Assembly: GCF_014652795.1 (NCBI RefSeq)
Contig: NZ_BMZM01000002.1
Coordinates: forward strand, 248,001-312,000
DNA: 64,000 nucleotides
Direction: 5' to 3'
Source: Kushneria pakistanensis
GTDB taxonomy: Bacteria > Pseudomonadota > Gammaproteobacteria > Pseudomonadales > Halomonadaceae
The notes beneath the pieces are model-generated. The model did not search any database. It had not been told where the DNA came from and worked only from the letters and a program-made list of their open reading frames with translations. This document shows positions 31,852 to 42,176 of this stretch, piece by piece. The position numbers were made by a program, and so were the translations under genes. The first letter of the stretch is position 1, and each line of letters starts with the position of its first letter.

Positions 31852-32577
31852 ATGGACATTACCAACGACCCTCACAGTCAGCATATTTCACGTCAGTTCA
31901 ACCAGGAGCTGGAGTCCTTGAAGACTCAGCTGCTGGCCATGGGGGGACTGGTAGAGCAACAGATCAACGATGTCATCATGGCCCTGCTGGAAGGCGATTT
32001 CGAAAGCGCCGAGCGCGTGCGTGACAACGACCGGGAGGTCAACACCTTCCAGCTCGAAATCGATGATGAATGTACCCACATTCTCGCCCGTCGACAGCCC
32101 ACGGCCTCCGATCTGCGGCTGGTGCTGGCCGTCACGCGGGCCACTTCCGATCTGGAACGCATGGGTGATGAGGCCAACAAGATCGCCCGTCATGCCCTGA
32201 GTCTGATCGAGGAAGGACTGACCAGCCGCGGCTTTACCGAGATTCGCCATATCAGCACCCGCGTGCGTGACATGGTGCGTCACGCCCTGACCGCCTTTGC
32301 CCGCATGGATGTGCCCATGGCCCGCGAGGTGCTGGGCGAGGACGAGATCGTCGATCAGGACTATCAGACCGCCATGCGCTCGCTGGTGACCTTCATGATG
32401 GAAGATCCCCGCTCGATTGGCTCGGTGCTCAACGTCATGTGGATTCTGCGCTCGCTGGAGCGTATCGGTGATCACGCCGACAATCTGGCCGAGTCCGTGG
32501 TGTATCTGGTCGAGGGCGACGATATCCGTCATGCCAACAACATCCAGCCATCGCGCAACAGCGCTCCGAAGACATAA
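31852..32577 (+). CDS. phoU: Phosphate transport regulator PhoU
   Basis: 241-aa all-helical protein that links the Pst transporter to PhoR and keeps the Pho regulon off when phosphate is abundant. Two PhoU three-helix repeats: the first has ELESLKTQLLAMGGLVEQQI, the second contains the DLERMGDEANKIA and SLERIGDHADNLAE metal-binding signatures. ATG 31852 has CGGAG 6 bp upstream. The pst genes are not in this window; phoB-phoR lie 3 kb away on the other strand. Confidence 0.95.
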   Translation: MDITNDPHSQHISRQFNQELESLKTQLLAMGGLVEQQINDVIMALLEGDFESAERVRDNDREVNTFQLEIDDECTHILARRQPTASDLRLVLAVTRATSDLERMGDEANKIARHALSLIEEGLTSRGFTEIRHISTRVRDMVRHALTAFARMDVPMAREVLGEDEIVDQDYQTAMRSLVTFMMEDPRSIGSVLNVMWILRSLERIGDHADNLAESVVYLVEGDDIRHANNIQPSRNSAPKT

Positions 32578-32613
32578 GATCGACACCGGGGTACAAGCCG
32601 CTCCTTTTTGCTG

Positions 32614-32644
32614 CCCGTTTGCCACCATCGCGCTGGCAAACGGG
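32614..32644. other. Perfect 11-bp hairpin between phoU and cysZ
   Basis: CCCGTTTGCCA and TGGCAAACGGG flank a nine-base loop. No T-run follows on either strand, so it is a weak or factor-dependent terminator at best, or a leader element for cysZ 50 bp downstream. Confidence 0.55.
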
Positions 32645-32693
32645 TATGTTAGTCTGCCTGTCCAAACCTTCCTGATGACTGGATAATCCCTTA

Positions 32694-33434
32694 ATGGTGT
32701 ATGCCGTCTCCGCGCTGGGGCGCGGTCTCTCCATGGTGCTCTCGCCCGGGCTTCGACGTTATGTCGTGATCCCGCTGCTGGCCAATCTGGCCATTTATGC
32801 CACGCTTTTTACCCTGGTCATCCAGCGCTTTTCGGGCTGGGTCAACTACTGGATGGCCAGCATCCCGGGGTGGCTTGCCTGGCTTGAATGGTTGATCTGG
32901 CCACTCGTGGTGCTGTGTCTGTTAATCGTGCTGGCCTTCAGCTTTACCGTAGTGGCCAACCTGGTCGCTTCACCCTTCTACGGCTTTCTGGCGGACAACG
33001 TGGAACGGCGCCTTTCCGGACAACAGGAGAGCATCGACAACCGCTCCCTCTGGCGTCAGGGAATTGACAGCCTGAAGCGCGAGCTGCAAAAGCTCGGCTG
33101 GATGGCCCCCCGGGTACTGCTGCTGGTACTGATCGGGTTTGTGCCCGTGCTCCATATCGCCGCGCCGCTGTGCTGGGCACTGTTTTCCATCTGGAGCATG
33201 GCGATCCAGTATCTGGACTACCCGATGGACAACAACGGGGTCAGCTTTGGCGACATGAAAAAACGCCTGAGCGCGCGCTGGTGGCCCACATTGACCTTTG
33301 GCGGCGTGGTCTCGGCGTTGATCTGGATTCCGATTGTTAACCTTTTGATCATGCCGGCGGCCGTTGCGGCCGGCGTCATGATGTGGCGCCGTCATTACAT
33401 GGCATTGCCATCGTCCGGAGAGGCGACGCGATAG
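32694..33434 (+). CDS. cysZ: Sulfate transporter CysZ
   Basis: 246 aa, family EI24/CysZ. Hydrophobic segments at about residues 23-45, 65-95, 140-170 and 205-230. The N-terminal GRGLSMVLSPGLRRYVVIP and the middle VASPFYGFLADNVERRL are characteristic. CysZ brings sulfate into the cytoplasm for cysteine synthesis. The ATG at 32694 has no strong Shine-Dalgarno. Confidence 0.88.
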   Translation: MVYAVSALGRGLSMVLSPGLRRYVVIPLLANLAIYATLFTLVIQRFSGWVNYWMASIPGWLAWLEWLIWPLVVLCLLIVLAFSFTVVANLVASPFYGFLADNVERRLSGQQESIDNRSLWRQGIDSLKRELQKLGWMAPRVLLLVLIGFVPVLHIAAPLCWALFSIWSMAIQYLDYPMDNNGVSFGDMKKRLSARWWPTLTFGGVVSALIWIPIVNLLIMPAAVAAGVMMWRRHYMALPSSGEATR

Positions 33435-33597
33435 ATGTCGTGGCCTCGACACGGTGACCGGACGGGCAGCGCGCCGGCACCGCGCGGGCTTGTAACCTTG
33501 CGTAACTCGTGATACGAAGCGTGTCTGCGCGCCCGTACGGTGACCCGTGTCGTATGGCGTCTCATGGACCCTGATCACCGTCGTGATGGAACCCCGC

Positions 33598-34569
33598 ATG
33601 TCAAAACTTCTCCTCACCGCAGCGGCCCTGGCCCTGCTGCTGGCAGGCTGTGCCTCAAAGCCTTCGCCGGCACCGGCGCCCATGGTCGATACCGATGCCA
33701 TCGATCGCATCTTCAGCAACGTGCCGGTCATTGACGATACGACCCCGCCCCGGCGCTACAGTCCGGCGCAGGGTGCGGCGCTCGAGCGTCGCAGCGGCTA
33801 TCGGGTGGACCGCTCGGTGTCATCACGCGGCCAGAATCAGCGCATTCGTTTTCTGGTGCTGCACTACACCGGCGGTGACGATACCGCAGCCTTCAGGGCG
33901 CTGACCGGTGCCAGCGTGAGCGCCCATTACCTTGTCACGGCCACGCCCGGTGAGTATCAGAACCAGCCGGTCGTCATGCAGCTGGTGGACGAGGATCGCC
34001 GCGCCTGGCATGCCGGCGTGAGCAGCTGGGGGGACCGCGTCAATCTCAACGATACCTCCATCGGTATCGAGATCGTCAATCGCGGCCACTACAACTCGCC
34101 TGACGGGCTGGTCTGGGATCCCTACTCCCGTGCCCAGATCGAGCTGGTCACCGCGCTGACCCGCGACATCGTTGATCGCTACAACATTGCGCCGGAAAAT
34201 GTGCTGGGTCACAGTGATATTGCCCCGGGTCGCAAGGTGGATCCGGGCCCGTTCTTTCCCTGGCAGCGACTTCATGAGGCCGGCGTGGGGGCATGGCCCG
34301 AGCGGCATGTCGTTACGCGCTATCAACGCGAGCTGAGCGCTTCGCCGCTGTCCATGACGCAGTTGCAACGCGCGCTCGGGCTCTGGGGCTATTCGGTGGC
34401 CGTGACCGGCACCTATGACGAGCCGACCCGCAAGGCGCTGGGCGCCTTCCAGATGCACTTTCGACCGGCGGATACGCGAGGCAACGTTGATGTGGAAAGT
34501 CAGGCCATCCTGCTGGCGCTGCTCGAGCGCTATCACGGTCTGACGGATGTGCGTGCCGTTCGGCAGTAG
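33598..34569 (+). CDS. amiD: N-acetylmuramoyl-L-alanine amidase, AmiD-type lipoprotein
   Basis: 323 aa. The signal peptide ends in a lipobox LLAGC, with the lipidated cysteine at residue 18. The amidase_2 domain provides likely zinc ligands H89 (FLVLHYTGG), H205 and D215 (LGHSDIAPGRKVDPG). A C-terminal peptidoglycan-binding domain (about residues 255-310, TQLQRALGLWGY) follows. It cleaves the bond between MurNAc and the peptide in cell-wall fragments, probably from the outer membrane. ATG 33598 is set by the lipobox position. Confidence 0.9.
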   Translation: MSKLLLTAAALALLLAGCASKPSPAPAPMVDTDAIDRIFSNVPVIDDTTPPRRYSPAQGAALERRSGYRVDRSVSSRGQNQRIRFLVLHYTGGDDTAAFRALTGASVSAHYLVTATPGEYQNQPVVMQLVDEDRRAWHAGVSSWGDRVNLNDTSIGIEIVNRGHYNSPDGLVWDPYSRAQIELVTALTRDIVDRYNIAPENVLGHSDIAPGRKVDPGPFFPWQRLHEAGVGAWPERHVVTRYQRELSASPLSMTQLQRALGLWGYSVAVTGTYDEPTRKALGAFQMHFRPADTRGNVDVESQAILLALLERYHGLTDVRAVRQ

Positions 34570-34589
34570 GGTTGTAAGGACACGGACAG

Positions 34590-34610
34590 CGCCTGCGAAT
34601 CAGGCAGGCG
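34590..34610. terminator. Convergent hairpin between amiD and phoR
   Basis: CGCCTGC and GCAGGCG around a seven-base loop, overlapping the phoR stop codon; on the plus strand it is followed by TCGTTT. Weak tail, so termination is uncertain. Confidence 0.4.
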
Positions 34611-35898
34611 TCGTTTCCAGACGGGTGGCCGGAAAGATACAGCGAAAGCAGGCGCCCTCGCCGGGTCGGCTGACGATGTCGAGATGGGCGTCATGGCGCA
34701 GCAGCACATGCTTGACGATGGCCAGTCCCAGCCCGGTGCCACCGCTGGCCACCGAGCGACTCTTGTCGACCCGGTAAAAGCGCTCGGTCAGCCGAGGCAG
34801 GTGTTCGGGTGAAATCCCCTCACCGTTATCGATGACTTCAACGGCCGCCCCTTCCTTGCCCCAGCCGCGATAGCGGATGGTGATATGACAGCCCGGCGGG
34901 GTATAGCGCACGGCGTTGTAGATCAGGTTGGACAGCGCACTCCTGAGCTCTTCGATATCGCCAAACAGGCGGCGTGTCTCCTCGAGCCGGCAGGTGATCT
35001 CGTGACTGCCGGCGGAGAGTTCCTGCCCATCCTCGGCAATCTGTTCGCACAGCGCTGCCATGTCGATCGAGCGCTCGGTATGCTGGCGCTCGCTGGTTTC
35101 CAGCCGCGACAGGGTCAGAAGGTCCTCGACCAGATGCTGCATGCGCACGGTCTGTTCCTGCATGCGATTGAGACCACGCTTGAACGAGCCGGGGAGTGCC
35201 TCATCGTTGTCCTGCCAGGTCTCGACATAGCCGGTCAGTACCGTGAGCGGCGTGCGCAGTTCGTGGGAGACATTGGCAACGAAATCGCGCCGGGTCTGTT
35301 CCAGACGCTGCAGACGCGTCACGTCACGGATGATCAAGAGACGTTCGTCATCGCCAAAGCGGGTGATCTGACACGACAGGGTGCGCGCCTCGTTGGTGGG
35401 CGCACCGATCGTGATCGGTTCGCTGTAATCCATGCGGCGAAAATAGCGGATAAAGGCAGGGTCACGCAGGTAGTTGGTCAGGTGATGGCCGCGATCATGA
35501 CGATTGTCCAGCCCGATCAGGCGCTCGGCAGCGCTGTTCCACCAGTCCAGACAGCCGCGTGAATCGAGCATCACCACCCCTTCGCTCATCGACTCGGCCG
35601 ATTCCTGAACACGCTTTAATACCGAGCGCAGGCGGTTTTGCAGCTGCTGCTGACCCTTTTGATAGCGATAGAGCCGGTCAAAGAGATCGCCCCAGACGCC
35701 CTCGCCATCGGGCGGTCGCTGGTCCACCGGGGCTTCCAGCCAGCGGTAGAGCCTTTTGAGATGGCGCAGGGTAAAGGCCAGATGAATCCCCAGCCCCAGG
35801 GCAATCCCCCACCCCGGATAGCCCAGCAGCGTACCCAGAATACCGAAGCAGACGACCAGATAGGCCAGGCGCCAGAGTTCATTGAGCCAGTAATGCAT
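34600..35898 (-). CDS. phoR: Phosphate regulon sensor histidine kinase PhoR
   Basis: 432 aa. Two short N-terminal membrane helices (about 10-45), a PAS domain (about 95-200), the HisKA box NVSHELRTPL with the phosphorylated His212, and the HATPase domain with the N box, DNGEGIS and GGTGLGLAIVKH. Separated by only 5 bp from phoB, in which phosphorylation is expected at Asp53. PhoR itself senses the state of PstSCAB through PhoU. Confidence 0.94.
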   Translation of the reverse strand: MHYWLNELWRLAYLVVCFGILGTLLGYPGWGIALGLGIHLAFTLRHLKRLYRWLEAPVDQRPPDGEGVWGDLFDRLYRYQKGQQQLQNRLRSVLKRVQESAESMSEGVVMLDSRGCLDWWNSAAERLIGLDNRHDRGHHLTNYLRDPAFIRYFRRMDYSEPITIGAPTNEARTLSCQITRFGDDERLLIIRDVTRLQRLEQTRRDFVANVSHELRTPLTVLTGYVETWQDNDEALPGSFKRGLNRMQEQTVRMQHLVEDLLTLSRLETSERQHTERSIDMAALCEQIAEDGQELSAGSHEITCRLEETRRLFGDIEELRSALSNLIYNAVRYTPPGCHITIRYRGWGKEGAAVEVIDNGEGISPEHLPRLTERFYRVDKSRSVASGGTGLGLAIVKHVLLRHDAHLDIVSRPGEGACFRCIFPATRLETTPA

Positions 35899-35903
35899 GC
35901 GTT

Positions 35904-36587
35904 TTACCGCGACGAGAAACGATAGCCGGTACCCCGGACGGTCTGCACCAGGTGTTGATGGGCGTCGCCCAGCACCTTGCGCAGCCGGCGGATATGCACA
36001 TCCACCGTACGCTCCTCGACATAGACGTTGCCGCCCCAGACCTGATCGAGCAGCTGGGTGCGGGTGTAGGCCCGCTCCTGATGGGTCATGAAAAACTGCA
36101 GGAGGCGATATTCGGTCGGCCCGATCTCCAGTGCCCGGCCATCCACGCTGACCCGGTGACTGACCGGGTCCAGCAGCAGACCGCCGACCTCGACCGTCTC
36201 TTCCACGCCTGCCGGTGTGGTACGTCGCAGTACCGCCTTGAGCCGGGCGATCAGCTCGCGCGGTGAAAAGGGCTTGGTAATGTAATCATCGGCGCCGCTT
36301 TCCAGCCCCTGCACCTTGTTGTCTTCCTCGCTGCGCGCCGTCAACAGCACGATGGGAATATCACGGGTGGTGGATTCACGCTTGAGGCGGCGGGCGAGAT
36401 CAATGCCGCTGATCCCCGGCAGCATCCAGTCCAGTAAAATCAGATCGGGACGCTCATCGACGACCAGTTCATGAGCGGTTTTGGCATCTTCCGCCTCGAG
36501 AATGCGAAAATCCGCCATCTCGAGTGCCATGGCAATCATTTCACGAATCGGCGCTTCATCATCGACGATCAGAACAGTTCTGGACAT
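35904..36587 (-). CDS. phoB: Phosphate regulon response regulator PhoB
   Basis: 227 aa (229 in E. coli). Receiver domain with acidic pocket DDEAP, phosphorylation site Asp53 in [11 protein letters not shown], and the conserved [26 protein letters not shown] region in part; C-terminal OmpR-type winged helix with [12 protein letters not shown] and [11 protein letters not shown] near-perfect Pho box lies 96 bp upstream, so phoB is expected to be autoregulated. Confidence 0.96.
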   Translation of the reverse strand: MSRTVLIVDDEAPIREMIAMALEMADFRILEAEDAKTAHELVVDERPDLILLDWMLPGISGIDLARRLKRESTTRDIPIVLLTARSEEDNKVQGLESGADDYITKPFSPRELIARLKAVLRRTTPAGVEETVEVGGLLLDPVSHRVSVDGRALEIGPTEYRLLQFFMTHQERAYTRTQLLDQVWGGNVYVEERTVDVHIRRLRKVLGDAHQHLVQTVRGTGYRFSSR

Positions 36588-36682
36588 GAATGGCTTCCCC
36601 TGCCGGATAACGGGCCGGGACGATGGGCGCTATCTTGCGCCGTTGGTCGTCCCCGTCACATGATCGTCATTCAAACGTCTTC

Positions 36683-36702
36683 ATATGACAACTTTATGAC
36701 AG
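36683..36702 (-). promoter_or_regulatory. Pho box upstream of phoB
   Basis: Read on the minus strand this is CTGTCATAAAGTTGTCATAT: two CTGTCAT-type 7-mers separated by 4 bp, matching the classical PhoB-binding box. It is oriented toward phoB and would place the promoter within the next 60 bp. Confidence 0.85.
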
Positions 36703-36736
36703 GCGCCCCGGGTATGACACTCCCCGATGTCGAGTA

Positions 36737-37603
36737 TTAGGCCTGCCAGGTGGCCAGCGCGATACCGGCAAAGAGCAGCACGCCTACCCAGTGATTGTTC
36801 AAAAAGGCCTGAAAGCAGCCCTCGCGCGTACGGGTACGGCACAGCGACTGCTGATAGCCAAAAATGATGGCGATGGCGGCAAGCGCGGCCCAGTAGAAGC
36901 CATCCAGCCCGGCAAGCTTGCCCACCACCGCCAGCAGCAGTACCACCAGCACCTGCAGCGCGCCCTGGATGACCAGATCAAAACGGCCGAACAGGACGGC
37001 GGTCGACTTGATGCCGATTTTCAGGTCATCGTCACGATCGACCATCGCATACCAGGTGTCATAGACCAGCGTCCAGCCGATATTGGCAAAAAAGAGCCAC
37101 CAGGCCACGGCCGGCACGTGGCCCTGCTCGGCGCCGAAGGCCATCGGAATGCTCCAGCCAAAGGCCGCCCCCAGCACCACCTGCGGAAAATGGGTGTAGC
37201 GCTTCATGAACGGGTAGCTGGCGGCCAGCACCGCGCCGCCCAGGGACAGGGCAATGGTAAAGGGATTGGTAAAGCAGACCAGCACGAAGGCGATCACCAG
37301 CAGCGCACCAAACAGGATCAGCGCCTCACGTGCGCTGATGCGCCCGGTGGCCAGCGGCCGGTCATGGGTACGCTTGACGTGGGCATCGAAGTGGCGGTCG
37401 GCGTAGTCGTTGATCACGCACCCGGCCGCGCGCATGACATAGACCCCGGCGATGAAGATGATCAGGTTGTGTCGTGTGGGAAGGCCGTCGCCGGCCAGCC
37501 ACAGTGCGGCCAGCGTCGGCCACATTAAAAGCCAGGTGCCGATGGGACGATCAAGGCGCATCAGGCGCAAAAAGTCGGGGAGGCGAGCGAGGGGCGACGG
37601 CAT
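36737..37603 (-). CDS. ubiA: 4-hydroxybenzoate polyprenyltransferase UbiA
   Basis: 288-aa integral membrane enzyme that attaches the polyprenyl tail in ubiquinone synthesis. The N-terminal LMRLDRPIGTWLLMWPTLAAL, the first Asp-rich motif NDYADRHFDAHVKRT, and the second, DTWYAMVDRDDDLKIGIKS, are complete. Hydrophobic helices span most of the protein. Follows ubiC in the same orientation with 33 bp between them. Confidence 0.95.
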   Translation of the reverse strand: MPSPLARLPDFLRLMRLDRPIGTWLLMWPTLAALWLAGDGLPTRHNLIIFIAGVYVMRAAGCVINDYADRHFDAHVKRTHDRPLATGRISAREALILFGALLVIAFVLVCFTNPFTIALSLGGAVLAASYPFMKRYTHFPQVVLGAAFGWSIPMAFGAEQGHVPAVAWWLFFANIGWTLVYDTWYAMVDRDDDLKIGIKSTAVLFGRFDLVIQGALQVLVVLLLAVVGKLAGLDGFYWAALAAIAIIFGYQQSLCRTRTREGCFQAFLNNHWVGVLLFAGIALATWQA

Positions 37604-37636
37604 CGTCGGGGCTCCAGTCAGCGTAAAACCACGAGT

Positions 37637-38260
37637 CTACCCGAAATGGCACTGCGTCGAGCCATCCATCCGTGATGCTGGCTGGTAGCGGGAAAAACGT
37701 TCGTGTACGAAATACTCCTGCACCAGCAGTGGAGCGCGATCGGGTCCCAGGGTGAAAAGCGATCGCCGACCCCAGCTTGTGGGCAGTGCCAGAAAACCGG
37801 GCGCTGACCAGGCCATCTCGATAGGTGAACGCTGCACGATGGATTTCTGTGGTGCGCGAGCACCTCTGGCAAAGAGCTGATGGCCGAGGGCCCGGGTGCC
37901 GAGCCCGGCCACCCATGGGGGACAACCCCTGAGCGCCATGACCGAGCGTGCCGCCACCAGCACGTCACCGCCGGCTTCAAGGGTAACTTCACGTCGCCAG
38001 ATCCGCTGCCCGGCCGGCAACCCCAGCCTTTTTAGCTCATCAAAGCGAGCGCGCCCCGGCCCCTGGGCATGAAGACTTACCGTAATGGGGGCACCTGCCA
38101 GGTGCGCCAGACGCATCGTGAGCGAATCGCGTGAGCAGATCAGGGTTCTGAATGGGCCATCGAGCCATAGCCCGGCAAGCGCAGCCGGTTGCCAGTGCGG
38201 CGGCAAAGAGGAAGATTGGGAGCATTCGGGCATGTATGAGACATCCGCAAAGAGGGCCAT
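37637..38260 (-). CDS. ubiC: Chorismate lyase UbiC
   Basis: Releases pyruvate from chorismate to give 4-hydroxybenzoate, the substrate of UbiA. 207 aa from ATG 38260, or 198 from ATG 38233, neither with a strong Shine-Dalgarno. The family motifs RIWRREVTL, ALGHQLF, GRRSLF and LVQEYF (with catalytic glutamate near residue 182) are visible. Sequence is otherwise weakly conserved, as usual for UbiC, so the call leans on the ubiC-ubiA pairing. Confidence 0.83.
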   Translation of the reverse strand: MALFADVSYMPECSQSSSLPPHWQPAALAGLWLDGPFRTLICSRDSLTMRLAHLAGAPITVSLHAQGPGRARFDELKRLGLPAGQRIWRREVTLEAGGDVLVAARSVMALRGCPPWVAGLGTRALGHQLFARGARAPQKSIVQRSPIEMAWSAPGFLALPTSWGRRSLFTLGPDRAPLLVQEYFVHERFSRYQPASRMDGSTQCHFG

Positions 38261-38265
38261 CAGGT

Positions 38266-38294
38266 ATATTTTTGTACCCGAAGGGTAAAAATAT
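38266..38294. repeat. AT-rich bulged hairpin between ubiC and hupB
   Basis: ATATTTTT-GT-ACCC pairs with GGGT-AAAAATAT over a GAA loop, with a two-base bulge. It is 5 bp from the upstream ubiC start, in a 270-bp gap that must hold the divergent ubiC and hupB promoters. The rest of that gap shows no gene; TATAAC at 38477-38482 is a possible hupB -10. Confidence 0.5.
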
Positions 38295-38531
38295 CATCCA
38301 TTAGGAAGGATATACGCTCCAAAGTGCCATTTTGTGCAGTTTTGGCTGGCGTGAAGCAGGGCGGCGTTGCTAGTCTAGGCCCGTCGAACAGTGTTCGCCC
38401 TGCATGGCTGGCCTCATGGCGCTGGTGCAGGGCAATGAGCGACCCTTCGCACACCTCTTGCAGTGTGTGAATTCGATATAACAATGGGCGGCACCAAAAA
38501 TCGCCATGTTATTGCCCAACCAGGAGGCGTT

Positions 38532-38807
38532 ATGCGCAAACCAGAACTCGCCGCGGCCATTGCCGAGCAGGCGGATCTTTCAAAGGACAAGGCAGGTCAG
38601 GTACTCAACGTCGTTCTCGACGAGATTACCCGCAGTGTTGCCAAGGGCGAAGATGTCACGCTGATCGGTTTTGGCACCTTCACCGTGCGCGAGCGTGCTG
38701 CACGTACCGGCAAGAACCCGCAGACCGGCAAGGAAATCCAGATTCCTGCCAGCAAGAACGTCGCCTTCAAGGCCGGCAAGGGTCTCAAGGACGCCGTTTC
38801 CAAGTAA
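38532..38807 (+). CDS. hupB: DNA-binding protein HU
   Basis: 91-aa nucleoid protein that bends DNA without much sequence preference. MRKPELAAAIAEQADLS at the N-terminus, then IGFGTFTVRERAARTG, and the DNA-binding arm with GKNPQTGKEIQIPASKN. AGGAGG lies 5 bp before the ATG at 38532. Confidence 0.95.
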   Translation: MRKPELAAAIAEQADLSKDKAGQVLNVVLDEITRSVAKGEDVTLIGFGTFTVRERAARTGKNPQTGKEIQIPASKNVAFKAGKGLKDAVSK

Positions 38808-38837
38808 TCCTTGTCACAAGGATGACGGCGTTGATAT

Positions 38838-38863
38838 CACCGGCTGCCCCAGGGCAGCCGGTG
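38838..38863. terminator. Convergent hairpin between hupB and trpA
   Basis: CACCGGCTGCCC and GGGCAGCCGGTG are perfectly complementary around two bases. The T-run is poor on both strands (TTGT on plus), so it is probably a modest bidirectional terminator. Confidence 0.6.
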
Positions 38864-38874
38864 TTGTATCTGCC

Positions 38875-39689
38875 CTATGCCGATCGTGCGCGGCGTACGC
38901 CTTGCGAGAGTTCGCGCACCAGCGCGTGAACGTCCCGGGTGCCGGCGTCCACGCTGTCGGCCTGCTCGATGCAGCTGATCAGGGCTGACCCCACCACCAC
39001 GGCATCGGCAAAGCGGCCAATGGCGGCGGCCTGCTCGGCGCTGCGAATGCCAAAGCCCACCGCGATCGGCAGATCGGTATGGGCGCGAATGCGCGTAATC
39101 GATTGCTCGACGCCTTCCGGCGTCGGGGCGGCAGCCCCGGTTACACCGGCCACCGAGACGTAATAGATAAAGCCCGAGGTGTTTTCCAGCACCCGCGGCA
39201 GACGCTTGTCGTCGGTCGTGGGCGTGGCCAGACGGATGAAGTCGATCCCGGCCCGCGCCGCCGGCAGACACAGCTCGCTGTCATGCTCGGGCGGCAGATC
39301 CACCACGATCAGCCCATCGATGCCGGCCTCACTGGCGTCCTTTAAAAACCGCTCGACGCCATAGCGATAGATGGGGTTGTAGTAGCCCATCAGCACGATC
39401 GGGGTGTCCTGATCCTCACGACGAAACTCGCGCACCATCTCGAGCGTTTTCTGCTGGGTGTGCTGGCCCTTGAGCGCGCGCAGGGCGGCCTTCTGAATGG
39501 CCGGACCGTCGGCCATCGGGTCGGTAAACGGCATGCCCAGCTCAATGATATCGGCTCCGGCCCCGGGCAGCCCCTTGAGGGTATCAAGCGAGGCCTGATA
39601 GTTCGGGTCACCGGCCATGGTAAAGGTGACCAGTGCCGCACGATCTTCAGCCTTGAGCGCGTCCAGGCGGCGGGTAATACGTGTGGCCA

Positions 39690-39690
<1 letters not shown>
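38875..39690 (-). CDS. trpA: Tryptophan synthase alpha chain
   Basis: 271-aa TIM barrel that cleaves indole-3-glycerol phosphate to indole. Catalytic residues E50 and D61 are seen in [15 protein letters not shown]. The phosphate-binding loop is near [11 protein letters not shown]. The ATG overlaps the trpB stop by one base. Confidence 0.96.
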
Positions 39691-41018
<1,328 letters not shown>

Positions 41019-41154
41019 GGTGATCTCCCTGTCCGTCATGAAGGTCGGTCATGGAGGCACGAACTCAAAAAACGGGTATCGATGGCTCCATTGATGATGG
41101 CCCTATCCTGGCAGCTTGCAGCGCGGTATAACATCGATAATTAAGCCACGACCG

Positions 41155-41168
41155 TTGAGAAAAACTCA
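41155..41168. promoter_or_regulatory. Possible LysR-type binding site between trpB and trpI
   Basis: TTGAGAAAAACTCA contains TGAG-N5-CTCA, a dyad of the LysR T-N11-A kind, 7 bp before the regulator's ATG and 137 bp from the trpB start. Position fits autoregulation better than activation of trpBA. Confidence 0.35.
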
Positions 41169-41175
41169 CATCGCC

Positions 41176-42075
41176 ATGCCGGAATCGCTACCGCCGCTGA
41201 ATGCCCTGAAAGCCTTTGAAGCCGCCGCCCGGCTGGGTAGTGTCACTGCCGCCGCGCAGGAGCTGAGTGTCACCCACGGCGCCGTCAGTCGCCAGATTCG
41301 TGCGCTGGAGGCACACCTCAATACGTCACTGTTCGAGCGCGCCGGCCGCGGACTGGTGCTGACCCGTCACGGCCGCCAGCTTCATACCGGCGTCAGCGAG
41401 GCCTTTGCCGGCCTGCGCGAGAGCTGCCGCGCCCTGAGCCGCGAGATCGAGGGCGCGCCCTTTACGCTGGCCTGCCCGGGCAGCCTGCTGGCGCGCTGGC
41501 TGATCCCGCGGCTGGACCGACTGCATCGGGAACTGCCCGCCCTCAGGCTCAATGTCATGGCCAGCGATGGGGCACCGGATACGCGAGGCGGCGATATCAG
41601 CGCGGCGCTGGCCTTTATCGCCCCACCCTGGCCTGCGGAGATGGAAGTGATCGAGATCGCCGCCGAGACCATCGGCGCCGTGGCCGCCCCCGGCATTGCT
41701 GCGCGGCTGGCCGGTCGCCCGGCCGCGGCGCTGCTCAAGGAGACCATTCTGGAAACCACCTCGCGCCCCCAGGCCTGGCCACAGTGGGCCGAGGCAACAG
41801 ACATGGATGGCGGACAGCTGAAGCTGGCGCGTGACGCCGGACAGCGCTTTGAGCATCTCTACTATCTGATCGAGGCAGCGCTGGCGGGGCTGGGGGTGGC
41901 GATCGCGCCGCGGCTGGTCATCGAGGGCGATCTGAAAAGCGGTCGGCTGGTGGCGCCCTGGGGGTTTGTCGATACCGATGCCCGCCTGTGTCTGCTGCTC
42001 GCCCGTGGAGCACCGCGCCAGAGCGGTGAGGCGCTTGCGGCATGGCTGCGTCACGAGCTGATGACACCGGCGTGA
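41176..42075 (+). CDS. trpI: LysR-family regulator, probable TrpI
   Basis: 299 aa. N-terminal winged helix-turn-helix with LNALKAFEAAARLGSVTAAA, VTHGAVSRQI and RAGRGLVLTRHG, of the GcvA/TrpI subgroup. In pseudomonads TrpI is divergent from trpBA and activates it with indoleglycerol phosphate; the arrangement is the same here. ATG 41176 begins the conserved MPESLPPL; the frame is open upstream to 41116. Confidence 0.8.
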   Translation: MPESLPPLNALKAFEAAARLGSVTAAAQELSVTHGAVSRQIRALEAHLNTSLFERAGRGLVLTRHGRQLHTGVSEAFAGLRESCRALSREIEGAPFTLACPGSLLARWLIPRLDRLHRELPALRLNVMASDGAPDTRGGDISAALAFIAPPWPAEMEVIEIAAETIGAVAAPGIAARLAGRPAAALLKETILETTSRPQAWPQWAEATDMDGGQLKLARDAGQRFEHLYYLIEAALAGLGVAIAPRLVIEGDLKSGRLVAPWGFVDTDARLCLLLARGAPRQSGEALAAWLRHELMTPA

Positions 42076-42176
42076 GCCTTGAGCGTCATTGAGCAATAAC
42101 GTTCAAGCCCGCAGGTGTCGATTCCCGTTAGGCTTTTGGGATAACGCTTTGGGACCAGAGTCCGGGGAGAGCCACC

